Shown: positions 17,998-26,230, counted from the stretch's first letter. The stretch: 39,669 nt of DNA from Enhydrobacter aerosaccus (GCA_903915535.1 CAIWTJ010000002.1:1-39669), one strand, 5' to 3'. Made by a program: numbers and translations. The notes: generated by a model from the sequence alone, not told the origin.

Positions 17998-18743
17998 GTC
18001 AGGAACTCTCCGCCGTTCACGTGAATCGTCTGGCCGGTGATGAACGTGCCCTCGGGCCCCACCAGCAGGCGCACCATGGCCGCGATCTCCTCGACCGTGC
18101 CGAAGCGCTTGAGGGGAATGGGCCGGTTCTCGACCGGGCGCGGCCCGGCGGAAGCCGCGCGCGCGGTATCGATCGCCCCGGGCGAGAGGGCATTGCAGGT
18201 GATGCGGTGCGGCGCCAGCTCGACGGCGAGCGCGCGCATCAGGCCCTCGAGGCCCGACTTCGACGCCGAGACGTGACAGCGGTTGGGCGTGCCGACGTGG
18301 GTCGAGATGCCGGAGATGGCGACGAACGCGCCGCCGTTGCCCTTGGCCACCATCTGCGGGATGAACGCCTTGCCCAGCAGGAAGGCGCCGTCGAGGGCCA
18401 CCGACAGGATTTCGCGCCACTCCTCGAACGTCATCTTGAGAAACGGCGTCTGCCGCCTGAGGCCCGCGTTGCTGACGAGGATATCGACGCCGCCGAACGC
18501 CTTCTGTGCCTCGTCCGCGAGACGCTGGGTGACGGCGGGATCGGAGACGTCGCCCATGGCGGCCATCGCCTTGCCGCCCGCCGCCTTGATCTCGGCCACG
18601 ACGGCCTCGACGGCAGCCTTGTCGGAGCGGCCGTTGACCAGCACCGCGGCGCCATCGCGCGCGAGCGTCAGCGCGATGCAGCGGCCGATATTCTTGCCCG
18701 CGCCCGTGACGAGCGCGACCTTGTCTTGCAGCGGAAGGGGCAT
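17994..18743 (-). CDS. SDR family oxidoreductase with Val at the catalytic Tyr position
   Basis: 249 residues. The cofactor motif TGAGKNIGRCIAL is near residue 14. VSNAG replaces NNAG. The serine region reads VAISGIS and the catalytic segment reads RCHVSASKSGLEGLMRALA. The Lys is present, but the residue four before it is Val, with a His just before that. PGAIDTARA and TGQTIHVNGGEF are normal. The pattern HVSASK occurs in a known divergent group, so this may be a functional variant rather than damage. An AAGGAG sits 5 nt before the ATG. It is first in the operon with the peptidase and the BaiN-type flavoprotein. Confidence 0.88.
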   Translation of the reverse strand: MPLPLQDKVALVTGAGKNIGRCIALTLARDGAAVLVNGRSDKAAVEAVVAEIKAAGGKAMAAMGDVSDPAVTQRLADEAQKAFGGVDILVSNAGLRRQTPFLKMTFEEWREILSVALDGAFLLGKAFIPQMVAKGNGGAFVAISGISTHVGTPNRCHVSASKSGLEGLMRALAVELAPHRITCNALSPGAIDTARAASAGPRPVENRPIPLKRFGTVEEIAAMVRLLVGPEGTFITGQTIHVNGGEFLT

Positions 18744-18785
18744 TCGATCTCCTTAGGGTCCCGAAGAACCCTAGCGGAGATCGGC

Positions 18786-19220
18786 CTAGCCGGCCACGAT
18801 GTAGGCGCGCAGCGCCTCCGCTTCGTGCTGGGTTTCCGCAATGCGCGCCTTCACGACGTCGCCGATCGACACCAGCCCGAGCAATTCGCCATGGCGCACG
18901 ACCGGCAGATGACGGAAGCGGCCCTGCGTCATGGTCTCCATGACCTGGTCGATCGAATCGTCGGGATCGCAGGTGACGACATTGCGCGTCATCACTTCCG
19001 AGGCATCGAGCTCGAGCGCCGGCGCGCCGTGCGTGGCAACCGCGTTCACGATGTCGCGTTCGGAGACGATGCCGGCCAGCCTGTCCAGCCGGTCCACCAC
19101 CAGCACCGAGCCGATGCGGCGGGTGCTGAGCTGGCGCGAAATATGGCTGACCGTCGTGCCGGGCGACACCGTGTAAACCAGGCCACCCTTCTCTGCGAGA
19201 ATATCGGAGACGAACATCAT
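18786..19220 (-). CDS. CBS-domain pair protein
   Basis: 144 residues made almost entirely of two CBS domains. The first (residues ~5-65) contains GSVLVVDRLDRLAGIVSERDIVNAVA. The second (residues ~72-135) contains DSIDQVMETMTQGRFRHLPVV and GLVSIGDVVKAR. Such stand-alone pairs bind adenosyl ligands (AMP, ATP, SAM) and act as small sensors in the cytoplasm. A GGAGAGA precedes ATGATG; the first or second ATG could be used. It is 43 bp downstream of the SDR start and 77 bp from queC on the other strand, so it is transcribed on its own or leads into the SDR operon. No partner domain is visible. Confidence 0.9.
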   Translation of the reverse strand: MMFVSDILAEKGGLVYTVSPGTTVSHISRQLSTRRIGSVLVVDRLDRLAGIVSERDIVNAVATHGAPALELDASEVMTRNVVTCDPDDSIDQVMETMTQGRFRHLPVVRHGELLGLVSIGDVVKARIAETQHEAEALRAYIVAG

Positions 19221-19297
19221 TCTCTCCTGTGGTCGTAGGTTGCGGGTAAACGTTCAACGCTGTGGCGCGGAGGAAAGTTGCAGGCCATAAAGCCGTG

Positions 19298-20017
19298 ATG
19301 AACGATGCCCTCAACGACTCGAAGTCGGCTCTCGTCCTGTTCTCCGGAGGCCAGGATTCCACCACGTGTCTGGCCTGGGCGCTAGAGCGATTCGACCGAG
19401 TGGAGACGATTGCCTTCGACTACCGGCAGCGCCACAGGATCGAACTGGATCAACGGCTTATCGTCCTGGAAGAAGTCCGGCGCCGCTTTCCGCAGTGGAA
19501 AGAAAAGCTCGGCGAGGATCATTTCATCGACATGGGCGTGCTGGGCCAGATCAGCGAGACGTCGCTGACGCGCGATGTTGCCTTCGCGATGAAGAAGGAC
19601 GGCCTGCCCAACAGCTTCGTGCCCGGCCGCAACCTGCTGTTCTTCACCTTCGCCGCCGCGGTCGCGTGGCGGCGCAACATCCGCAACATGGTGGGCGGCA
19701 TGTGCGAGACCGATTTCTCGGGCTATCCCGACTGCCGGGACAACACCATCAAGGCGCTGCAGGTGGCGCTCAACCTCGGCATGGATCGCAGCTTCGTGCT
19801 GCACACGCCGCTGATGTGGCTCGACAAGGCCGAGACCTGGGCACTGGCGAAGGAGCTGGGCGGGGACGCGCTGGTCGAGACGATCCTCGAGCACACGCAT
19901 ACCTGCTACGAGAGCGCGCGCGGGCCGATGAATGCCTGGGGCCGCGGCTGCGGCGAATGCCCCGCCTGCGCGCTGCGCAAGCGGGGCTTCGAGATGTGGA
20001 CGGCGACGAAAGCCTAA
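19298..20017 (+). CDS. queC: 7-cyano-7-deazaguanine synthase QueC
   Basis: 239 residues. QueC converts 7-carboxy-7-deazaguanine to preQ0 using ATP and ammonia, a step in queuosine tRNA modification. The ATP-pyrophosphatase P-loop [17 protein letters not shown] is at about residues 14-30. [16 protein letters not shown] and [17 protein letters not shown] follow. The zinc-binding cluster is visible at the end ([10 protein letters not shown], then [17 protein letters not shown]). An in-frame ATG at 19262 is less likely. No other queuosine gene is in the window. The stop overlaps the convergent DUF4142 gene by 4 nt. Confidence 0.95.
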   Translation: MNDALNDSKSALVLFSGGQDSTTCLAWALERFDRVETIAFDYRQRHRIELDQRLIVLEEVRRRFPQWKEKLGEDHFIDMGVLGQISETSLTRDVAFAMKKDGLPNSFVPGRNLLFFTFAAAVAWRRNIRNMVGGMCETDFSGYPDCRDNTIKALQVALNLGMDRSFVLHTPLMWLDKAETWALAKELGGDALVETILEHTHTCYESARGPMNAWGRGCGECPACALRKRGFEMWTATKA

Positions 20018-20529
20018 AGACCGCCCGTGAGACGCTGCGCGTATTCCAGGTGCAGCCGGATCTTCGGATACTGTTCCTGCGCGTAGCGGCGCAGCGGTCC
20101 GCCTTGGCCCGCCTGCGAGAAGGCGCCGTACTGCGCCTCGGCATTGGTCATCGCCGCCAGCTGGGCGTTGGCGTAGGCGGTATCGAACTCCGGTCCTTCG
20201 AGGCTGCTGAGGCGGCGCAGCACGGCAACGGTCGGCTCGTTGGGGTCCGGCGCATAGGTGACGCCCGCCTCGGAGCGCGACTTCGCCAGCGTCTGCGCGG
20301 CAAGATCGTGTTCGGTCAGCATGCGGTTGGCATAGCCCCGCACGTTCTCGTTGCGCGACTTCGAGAGCGCGAGTCGGGCCGAGGCGATCTCGAAGTCGTT
20401 GTGCGCCTGGGCGTAGCCCACGAAGCGCGCGTCGGGCAGCGCATCGACGGCGAGTGCGCGCGAGGCATAGGCCGCGGGAACGGCGGCAAGCGCGAACGTC
20501 AGTAAGGTGCGCCGGGCGATGGGGCTCAT
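20014..20529 (-). CDS. Exported DUF4142 protein
   Basis: 171 residues. The N-terminus ([27 protein letters not shown]) is a signal peptide with an ARR motif, so Sec or Tat export is possible. The rest is a helical, ferritin-like DUF4142 domain: [26 protein letters not shown], then [16 protein letters not shown], the typical M-x-x-DH-like helix, and a final HLEYAQRL. Members are found in stress or envelope contexts but have no settled function. It is convergent with queC by a 4-nt overlap and divergent from the universal stress protein gene. Confidence 0.85.
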   Translation of the reverse strand: MSPIARRTLLTFALAAVPAAYASRALAVDALPDARFVGYAQAHNDFEIASARLALSKSRNENVRGYANRMLTEHDLAAQTLAKSRSEAGVTYAPDPNEPTVAVLRRLSSLEGPEFDTAYANAQLAAMTNAEAQYGAFSQAGQGGPLRRYAQEQYPKIRLHLEYAQRLTGGL

Positions 20530-20620
20530 GAATTTCTCCTATTGGATTTTCTGGCGCTAACGCCTGTCCTCCGGCCCGGTTCCGCTCTAAAATCCCGCCG
20601 ACGCTCATTGGGGGAACAGA

Positions 20621-21451
20621 ATGATCAAGTCCGTGCTCGCCATCTCCGAAGGTGGCCCCGACGCCGCCATGTCGTTTCGCCTCGCCGCGCGCGTGGCCGG
20701 AGCGATGGGAGCCGTCGTCGACGCGCTGCACCTGCCGGTCGGTCCGGCCGGCGGCATGGTGGGCGGCCTCGCCATGAGCGGCGAGGCGATGCCGCTGGTC
20801 ATGGATCTCGACGACGACCGCCTCGAGGAACGGGCCAAGGAATCCGGCCGCGCCTATCAGGAGCTGGTGGCCCCCATCCAGGGCGCCACCTACACCGCCG
20901 CCAAGACCGCCACGCTCGACGCGCTGGTGGCGATGGGCCGTTGCTCCGACCTGCTGGTGCTGGGACGCCCCGGCAGCGATCCGGAGAACGTGGCCCCCGC
21001 GACCGTCGAGGCCGCGCTCTACGAATGCGCCCGCCCGGTGATGATCGCGCCGCCGCACGCCGGCACCGGCGCCTTCGCCTCGGTGGTCGTGGCGTGGAAC
21101 GGCAGCATGCAGGCCGCGCGCGCCGTCGACTACGCGCTCCCGTTCCTGGAGAAGGCCGCCAAGGTCACGCTGCTCGTCGTCGACTCCAAGCCCGACGACG
21201 TGGGCGCGTCCTACCTCGCGCGCAACCTCGCCCGCCAGGGCTTCACGCCCGCGATCGACACCATCAACACCGGCATGCTGACCGGCCGCTCGCGCGGCCG
21301 CGCGCTGCTGGGCTACACGCACGAGAAGGTCGCTGACCTTCTTGTGATGGGCGCCTACGGCCGCGGTCAGGTAATGAGCTTCCTGGGCCTGGGTGGCGCG
21401 ACCGGCAAGGTGATCTCCTCCTGCCGGGTGCCGCTGCTGCTCGCCCACTAA
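20621..21451 (+). CDS. Universal stress protein, tandem UspA type
   Basis: 276 residues holding two Usp regions. The first begins IKSVLAISEGGPDAAMSFRLAARVAG and is degenerate. The second begins VVVAWNGSMQAARAVDYALPFL and ends GAYGRGQVMSFLGLGGATGKVI, which fits the ATP-binding G-x2-G-x9-G-S/T pattern loosely. VADLLVMGAYGR is the usual last strand. Such proteins bind ATP and help survival during starvation or redox stress. A GGGGGAAC precedes the ATG. The next gene starts 12 bp downstream, so the two are probably co-transcribed. Confidence 0.9.
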   Translation: MIKSVLAISEGGPDAAMSFRLAARVAGAMGAVVDALHLPVGPAGGMVGGLAMSGEAMPLVMDLDDDRLEERAKESGRAYQELVAPIQGATYTAAKTATLDALVAMGRCSDLLVLGRPGSDPENVAPATVEAALYECARPVMIAPPHAGTGAFASVVVAWNGSMQAARAVDYALPFLEKAAKVTLLVVDSKPDDVGASYLARNLARQGFTPAIDTINTGMLTGRSRGRALLGYTHEKVADLLVMGAYGRGQVMSFLGLGGATGKVISSCRVPLLLAH

Positions 21452-21463
21452 GGGAGCCGAGCC

Positions 21464-21898
21464 ATGGTGAAGTCTCTTCTCGTCGCGATGATGATCGCTT
21501 TCGCGGTCCCGGCCTATGCCGCCGACCTCGAAGCCAACAAGAAGATCGTCGTCGACTTCTACAACAAGGGACTGAACGACAAGGATTACGACGCGGCCGA
21601 AAAATACTTCGGGCCGCGTTACGTCCAGCACAATCCCGGCGCCGCGAACGGGCCCGAGGGCTTCAAGCGGCTGGTCGGCTTCCTCAAGGAAAAGTTCCCG
21701 AACTCCCGCAACGAGATCAAGCGCGTGATCGCCGAGGGCGACCTGGTCGTCCTGCACGTGCACTCCAGGCGCACGCCCGAGGATCGCGGCCGCGCCATCG
21801 TCGACATCTTCAAGGTCGAGAACGGCAAGATCGTCGAGCACTGGGACGTCATCCAGGACGTCCCCGAGAAGTCCGCGAACGACAACACGATGTTCTAG
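21464..21898 (+). CDS. Secreted NTF2/SnoaL-like protein
   Basis: 144 residues. A Sec signal peptide (MVKSLLVAMMIAFAVPAYAADL) is followed by a SnoaL-type cone-shaped domain: NKKIVVDFYNKGLNDKDYDAAEKYFGPRYVQHNPG, the FPNSRNEIKRVIAEGDLVVLHVH strand, and a C-terminal FKVENGKIVEHWDVIQDVPEKSANDNTMF. The last block is characteristic of the polyketide-cyclase-like nuclear transport factor 2 family. These act as ester cyclases, isomerases or ligand binders. The export signal points to a periplasmic role, unknown in detail. The ATG is preceded by GGGAGC. A perfect palindrome lies 8 bp after the stop. Confidence 0.88.
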   Translation: MVKSLLVAMMIAFAVPAYAADLEANKKIVVDFYNKGLNDKDYDAAEKYFGPRYVQHNPGAANGPEGFKRLVGFLKEKFPNSRNEIKRVIAEGDLVVLHVHSRRTPEDRGRAIVDIFKVENGKIVEHWDVIQDVPEKSANDNTMF

Positions 21899-21906
21899 AC
21901 CTTCCC

Positions 21907-21934
21907 GAGGCTTCCCGACCGGTCGGGAAGCCTC
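21907..21934. terminator. Perfect 28-bp palindrome, probable terminator
   Basis: GAGGCTTCCCGACC is followed directly by its inverse complement GGTCGGGAAGCCTC, with no loop bases at the centre. It starts 8 bp after the stop of the NTF2-like gene. It is probably a transcript end hairpin, although no U-run follows. A dimeric regulator site is the alternative. Confidence 0.6.
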
Positions 21935-22062
21935 CGATGCCGATGGCGCAAGGCTTTCACGCGATTCTTCCCGATTTCCGCGCCTGCCCCCCGCCCCTCT
22001 CACAAAAAATCTCCGCCCGCGCGCCGGTGCACGCACGGCAGCTGCCTGTAAATTCACCCCAA

Positions 22063-22172
22063 CCTCATGCTGAGGAGCGTCGCGCAGCGACGCGTCTCGA
22101 AGCATGGGCCACAAACACGGTGCGGGTTCCCATGCTTCGAGACGGGGGCTTCGCCCCCTCCTCAGCATGAGG
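22063..22172. repeat. Composite alphaproteobacterial palindromic repeat (REP/BIME-like)
   Basis: The outer arms CCTCATGCTGAGGA (22063-22076) and TCCTCAGCATGAGG (22159-22172) are exact inverse complements. The inner arms GTCTCGAAGCATGGG and CCCATGCTTCGAGAC are as well. Each half also carries its own hairpin (GCGTCGC-GCA-GCGACGC on the left, GGGGGCTTCGCCCCC on the right). The sequence type is widespread between genes in Bradyrhizobium-like genomes. It lies between two unrelated operons in the 434-bp gap. Confidence 0.85.
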
Positions 22173-22220
22173 ATCGAGGGGCTCTCCAGGTCGAGAAGGA
22201 TTTTCCGAACGAGCGCCGAC

Positions 22221-22274
22221 ATGCGCGCCAACCTAGGCGCGGCGCCGTCAATCCCCTATTACGGTCGTTACCGG
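22221..22274 (+). other. Copy A of a duplicated short element that encodes YYGRY
   Basis: The stretch contains CTAGGC and, 22 bases further on, the 17-mer CCTATTACGGTCGTTAC. Both features recur at the same spacing at 35796-35834. Read from the ATG at 22221 it gives MRANLGAAPSIPYYGRYRRH, which aligns with MHRATLG, five or so residues, then YYGRY in copy B. The codons in the shared part (CTA, TAT, TAC, GGT, CGT) are less GC-rich than the surroundings. It lies 62 bp beyond the 3' end of the AapJ-like gene. It may be a tiny gene, a leader peptide or a structured RNA or DNA site. Copy A's frame continues to 22385 but loses similarity. Confidence 0.4.
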
Positions 22275-22332
22275 CGACATATCGCTGGCCTGCTTGAAAC
22301 GGACAGGCGCAGCGAGGGCGCGTTTCGACCCG

Positions 22333-23364
22333 TCAGCGCATCGGCGGCGAGATCATCGCGCCGCCTTTGGTCCACAGCGAATTGACGCCGCGGCCGAACT
22401 TGAGCGGCGAGCCCTGGCCCAGGTTGCGCTCGAAGCTCTCGTCGTAATTGCCGACCTGCTTGACGATGTTGTAGGCCCACTTCTCGTCGAGGCCGAGGAT
22501 CTTGCCGTAGCCGTGGATCACGCCCAGGAACCGCTGGACGTTGAAATCCGCCGACGTCAGCGCGTCGTCGACGTTGGCCTTGCCGATGCCGCGCTCCTCC
22601 GCCTCGAGCATGGCGAACTGGGTCCAGCGCACCACGTCGAGCCAGCCCGAGTCGCCGTCGCGGACGAAGGGGCCGAGCGGCTCCTTGGTGATGAAGTCGC
22701 GCAGCATGGCGTAGTCGGCCGCGTTGCCGCTCGCCACGATCGCGGCGGCGAGAGCGGAGGCGTCCTGGGTCACGGCCTGGCAGCGGCCGTCGAACAGCGC
22801 CTTGTACATGTCCTCGGGCTTGTCGAACGGCCGGGCGATGAAGTTGATGCTTCGCGCTTTGAAATAGGCACCCATGTTGTATTCGTGGTCGGTGCCCTTG
22901 ATCACGCAGATGATCTTGTCGCGCAGGTCGTTCAGCGTCACCGCGCCCGACTTCTTCGGCACGAGGAAGGCCTGGCCATCGTAGTAGTTCACGGCGGTGT
23001 AGCGGACCTTCGTGCCGACCGTGCGCTCGAGATTGATGGTGCTGTTGCGCACCAGCACGTCAAACTCGCCCGCGATCAGCCGCGTGAAGCGGTCCTGCGC
23101 CGTGGTCGGGATGAACTGGACCTTGCTGGCGCTGCCGAGCACGGCGGCGGCGATCGCGCGGCAGAGATCGACGTCGAGGCCTTGCCATTCCTTCGCGGCG
23201 TTCTGCGCCGAGAAGCCCGGCGCCTGGCCGTTTACGCCGCACTGGAGCGTGCCGCGCTTCTTCACGACATCGAGGGTGTGCGCGGGCGCCTGTGTCTGGG
23301 CCACGGCGCCGATCGGCAGCAACGCGATGACGGCGATCATCAGAAACTGAATGAGGTGCTTCAT
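22333..23364 (-). CDS. General amino-acid ABC transporter substrate-binding protein (AapJ-like), orphan
   Basis: 343 residues. A Sec signal (KHLIQFLMIAVIALLPIGAVAQT) is followed by LDVVKKRGTLQCGVNGQAPGFS, then WQGLDVDLCRAIAAAVLGSASKVQFIP, the classic opening of the polar amino-acid binding family 3. FDVLVRNSTINLERTVG and NYYDGQAFLVPKK are typical of AapJ/BztA. These proteins deliver L-amino acids to an Aap/Bzt permease. A GGGGGAG stretch precedes the ATG. No permease or ATPase genes for this family are near, so it must either feed a permease elsewhere or serve another role. A longer frame to 23478 lacks a signal-peptide logic. Confidence 0.88.
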   Translation of the reverse strand: MKHLIQFLMIAVIALLPIGAVAQTQAPAHTLDVVKKRGTLQCGVNGQAPGFSAQNAAKEWQGLDVDLCRAIAAAVLGSASKVQFIPTTAQDRFTRLIAGEFDVLVRNSTINLERTVGTKVRYTAVNYYDGQAFLVPKKSGAVTLNDLRDKIICVIKGTDHEYNMGAYFKARSINFIARPFDKPEDMYKALFDGRCQAVTQDASALAAAIVASGNAADYAMLRDFITKEPLGPFVRDGDSGWLDVVRWTQFAMLEAEERGIGKANVDDALTSADFNVQRFLGVIHGYGKILGLDEKWAYNIVKQVGNYDESFERNLGQGSPLKFGRGVNSLWTKGGAMISPPMR

Positions 23365-23546
23365 GTTCTCCCCCAAGAACGCTTGCAAGCACCTAGCCGT
23401 AGCACTGCGGTTGCAAGGCATCAAACAATTCCCCGCGTTGCATGCGAGGCGTGCAGTGCAATTAGGTCGAGGACACACGCACTATTTGCATGCTCATGCC
23501 GCTCGCCCCCACTCGGGGGAGAGAAATCCGAGATGGAGAGAGATAG
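23365..23546. other. Intergenic gap with a weak hairpin
   Basis: This 182-bp gap upstream of the AapJ-like gene shows only CCCCC-ACTC-GGGGG at 23506-23519, a short stem that could follow the Kazal-tailed gene on the minus strand. I see no clear promoter. Confidence 0.35.
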
Positions 23547-24992
23547 CTAAGGACACGCCCCCGCGGCCTGACTCTGGACGTCGGTGTCGGCGCAGGCCGA
23601 GCAGGCGTTGCTGTAGGTCTTGCGCGTGCCGTCGCGGCGCAGGCCGCACGAGGGGCGGAAGTCCTGCGTGCACATCTGCGGCCGCGGGCTGGCGCAGGCG
23701 CCGCCGGCGACCGGCAGCGATTCGTCGGCGAGCTCGGCCTGGGTCATGCGGAACAGGAACGGCTTGGGCTGGTAGTCGCCCAGCACGCCGATGATCGCGA
23801 TCCGGACGCCTGGCGACGGCAGCGGCGACAGCGGCCGCGCCAGCACGATGTCGAGATCGGCGGTGCCGCTCTGCTGGTTCTCGTCGGTGATCGCGGCCTT
23901 GAGGCGCTCGGGGGTCGCGGAAATGACCTTCACCGAGATCTTGAGGCGCGCCTCGCCGCCCCTCTGCTTGTCGACGATCGCCTTCCACACCTTCTCCGCC
24001 GCTTCCTTGTTGGCGGGCGAGGCGTCGCGCTGGGCGAGGATGAATTCCCAGTCGGCGAACGACAGCGTGGCGGGATCGTGTGTCGCCACCGCCTGCACCG
24101 CGGCCTCCGCCGTGGTCAGCGCCTTGGAGATCGAGGCGGCGAAATTGTCCGGCGGCAGGCGCTGGCCGTCGGCGATGCGGGTCAGCAGCCCCTGCCAGCC
24201 CTCCTCGCTGCCGTGATAGGCGCGGTATTGCGCGAGCGCGTACTTCTCGACGCCCGCCGCCGCCTGGTCGTTCTTGGCCGAACGCGCGAGCACGACGGCG
24301 CGCGCGGCGTACCAGAAGCCCAGCGGATCGAGCGGCTTGTCCTCCAGCATCACGATCGAAAGCTGGTAGACGTCCTGGAGATTCTCCGGGTCGATGGTGA
24401 CGGAGTTGATGTAGAAGCGCCGCGCCTTGGCATAATCCTTGGCCTGCTGCGCGGCGAAGGCCAGCACGCTGTCGAAGATCGCCGTCGCCTGCAGCTTGAG
24501 CCGCGTGAATTCCTGGGCGCTCACGCCCTCGGGCCTCTGCCACTTCTGCAACGCCACCAGCCCGCGCTCGGCCATGGCCACGAGCGCCGCCAGACCGGCC
24601 TGGTCGCCCGCCGCGAGGCGCCCGCGCCCGACATAGACCTTGTTGGCGAGCGCGCGCACGTTGCCGGGATCGAGCTGGAGCAGCTTGGTGGCCGCCGCGT
24701 CGGCCTTCGCCGGCTCCTTGGCCGTCTGCCACGCCGCCATGAGCTGTTCGTGCGCGGCGATGATCAGTGGGCTGTTCGGGTAGAAGGCGATGAACAGATC
24801 CAGCGCCTCTGCCCGCTTGGTGGCATCGGGCGTGGCCAGGATCGCGTCATACGCTTTGCGCTGGGCCACGGGATCGCCCGGCACCTGGGCCAATGCCACA
24901 GGAGCCAACGCCCCGGGAGCCAACGCGCCGCCACTCACGACAAGAAGCACCCACGATATGATCGCTACGTATCGGCGCAACGCCGCCATCAT
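23547..24992 (-). CDS. Exported helical-repeat protein with C-terminal Kazal-like module
   Basis: 481 residues from the ATG behind GAGAGA; a GTG at 25019 would add nine. A signal peptide (ALRRYVAIISWVLLVVSGGALAP, cleaved near ALAQV) is followed by alpha-helical TPR-like pairs at about residues 30-230: RAEALDLFIAFYPNSPLIIAAHEQL, ADAAATKLLQLDPGNVRALANK and ARRFYINSVTIDPENLQDVYQL. A middle region with little recognisable motif follows. The end (about residues 440-481) has Cys spacing like a Kazal serine-protease-inhibitor module: CASPRPQMCTQDFRPSCG, then DGTRKTYSNACSACAD, then GACP. The protein is probably periplasmic or outer-membrane linked. I cannot name its family. Whether the Kazal part inhibits a protease is unproven. 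Confidence 0.8.
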   Translation of the reverse strand: MMAALRRYVAIISWVLLVVSGGALAPGALAPVALAQVPGDPVAQRKAYDAILATPDATKRAEALDLFIAFYPNSPLIIAAHEQLMAAWQTAKEPAKADAAATKLLQLDPGNVRALANKVYVGRGRLAAGDQAGLAALVAMAERGLVALQKWQRPEGVSAQEFTRLKLQATAIFDSVLAFAAQQAKDYAKARRFYINSVTIDPENLQDVYQLSIVMLEDKPLDPLGFWYAARAVVLARSAKNDQAAAGVEKYALAQYRAYHGSEEGWQGLLTRIADGQRLPPDNFAASISKALTTAEAAVQAVATHDPATLSFADWEFILAQRDASPANKEAAEKVWKAIVDKQRGGEARLKISVKVISATPERLKAAITDENQQSGTADLDIVLARPLSPLPSPGVRIAIIGVLGDYQPKPFLFRMTQAELADESLPVAGGACASPRPQMCTQDFRPSCGLRRDGTRKTYSNACSACADTDVQSQAAGACP

Positions 24993-25104
24993 ATTTCTCT
25001 CATCACCCCGGAACGACACCGCATGATAGCCGAGAGCGGGAAAATTCGTGACCGATTTGTCTAAATAAGGCAGTGTTTATCGGAAGTTGAGAGAGCCGGG
25101 GGCA

Positions 25105-26226
25105 ATGATGATCAGACGTTCGACAACGGCAGTCCTGATGGGGCTGCTGGCCACCGCATATGGCATCTCCGCGAGCGCCCAGCAGGCCGGACCGCCGCCG
25201 GCCGTCCTGGTCCAGGCCGTCGAGGCCAAGCCGCTGTCCGAGCAGCTCGAATTCATCGGCCGTGCCGCCGCCGTCGACAAGGTCGAGCTGCGCGCGCGCG
25301 TGAAGGGCTATCTGGGGCCGCGCCAGTTCACCGATGGCGGACCGGTCAAGAAAGACCAGATTCTGTTCACCATCGAGCGCGAGCCCTACCAGGCTGCCGT
25401 CGACCAGAAGACCGCGGTCCGCGATGCCGCGAAGGCGGCCCTCGCCAACGCCGACGGCCAGCTGCGGCGCGCGTCCGAGCTGCTGCGCACCAACACCGGC
25501 ACCCAGGTCACCTACGACCAGCGCCTGAGCGAGCAGCTGCAGGCCAAGGCCGCCGTCGAACAGGCCGAGGCCGACCTGCGCGACGCCCAGATCCAGCTCT
25601 CCTACACCGAGATCCGCTCGCCCATCACCGGCCGCATCGGCCGCGCCGCGGTCTCGCCGGGCAACGTCGTCGGTCCCGACTCGGGCGTTCTGGCGACGGT
25701 GGTCAGCGACCAGCCGATGCGTGTGCTCTTCCCGGTGACCCAGCGCGAGCTGCTGGATGCGCGGCGCGACGGCACCAAGGACGGCTCGGAGCTCGCGGTC
25801 CAGGTGCGCCTGGCCGACGGCAGCCTCTACAAGGAAAAGGGCAAGATCGACTTCATCGACGTGACGGTAGACGCCAAGACCGACGGCCAGATCGTGCGCG
25901 CGGAGTTCCCGAACGCCGACACCACGCTGACCGACGGCCAGACGCTGCGCGTCGTGCTCGAGGCCAAGAACCCGGCCTCCGTGCTGGCGGTGCCGCAGGC
26001 CGCCGTCGCCCTCGACCAGACCGGCTCCTTCGTCCTCGTCGTCAACGACAAGAACGTGGTCGAGCATCGCCCGATCAAGACCGGCGTCTCGCGCGACGGC
26101 CTGACCGGCGTCGAGAGCGGGCTGAAGGCCGGCGACAAGGTGATCGTGCAGGGCCAGCAGAAAGTGCGGCCCGGCATGACCGTGAACCCGAGCCCGGCTC
26201 CCGCGGCGCTCAAGAAGCCGAACTGA
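25105..26226 (+). CDS. RND efflux periplasmic adaptor subunit
   Basis: 373 residues. A signal peptide ([24 protein letters not shown]) is followed by the HlyD/AcrA-type barrel-sandwich domain ([22 protein letters not shown], then [18 protein letters not shown]), a coiled-coil hairpin (residues ~105-165, [20 protein letters not shown] and [33 protein letters not shown]), and a beta-barrel part. It bridges the inner-membrane pump and an outer-membrane channel. The ATG (first of two) follows GGGGGC; an in-frame TTG at 25087 is unlikely. The pump gene starts 4 bp after the stop. The AT-rich gap from 24993 to 25104 separates it from the divergent Kazal-tailed gene and should carry the promoter. 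Confidence 0.92.
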   Translation: MMIRRSTTAVLMGLLATAYGISASAQQAGPPPAVLVQAVEAKPLSEQLEFIGRAAAVDKVELRARVKGYLGPRQFTDGGPVKKDQILFTIEREPYQAAVDQKTAVRDAAKAALANADGQLRRASELLRTNTGTQVTYDQRLSEQLQAKAAVEQAEADLRDAQIQLSYTEIRSPITGRIGRAAVSPGNVVGPDSGVLATVVSDQPMRVLFPVTQRELLDARRDGTKDGSELAVQVRLADGSLYKEKGKIDFIDVTVDAKTDGQIVRAEFPNADTTLTDGQTLRVVLEAKNPASVLAVPQAAVALDQTGSFVLVVNDKNVVEHRPIKTGVSRDGLTGVESGLKAGDKVIVQGQQKVRPGMTVNPSPAPAALKKPN

Positions 26227-26230
26227 TCCC

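Larger units (their letters stand above)
21899..22332. other. 434-bp gene-free stretch
   Basis: Between the NTF2-like gene and the AapJ-like gene there is no convincing conventional gene. It holds the perfect palindrome at 21907-21934, the composite repeat at 22063-22172 and the YYGRY element at 22221-22274. I see no tRNA or known RNA in it. Confidence 0.7.

Noticed and set aside
16990-19365. A 791-residue frame that merges the P1 peptidase with upstream sequence
   Set aside because: The upstream part is antisense or out of frame with the SDR and CBS genes; the GTG at 17997 with a 4-nt overlap is the natural start.
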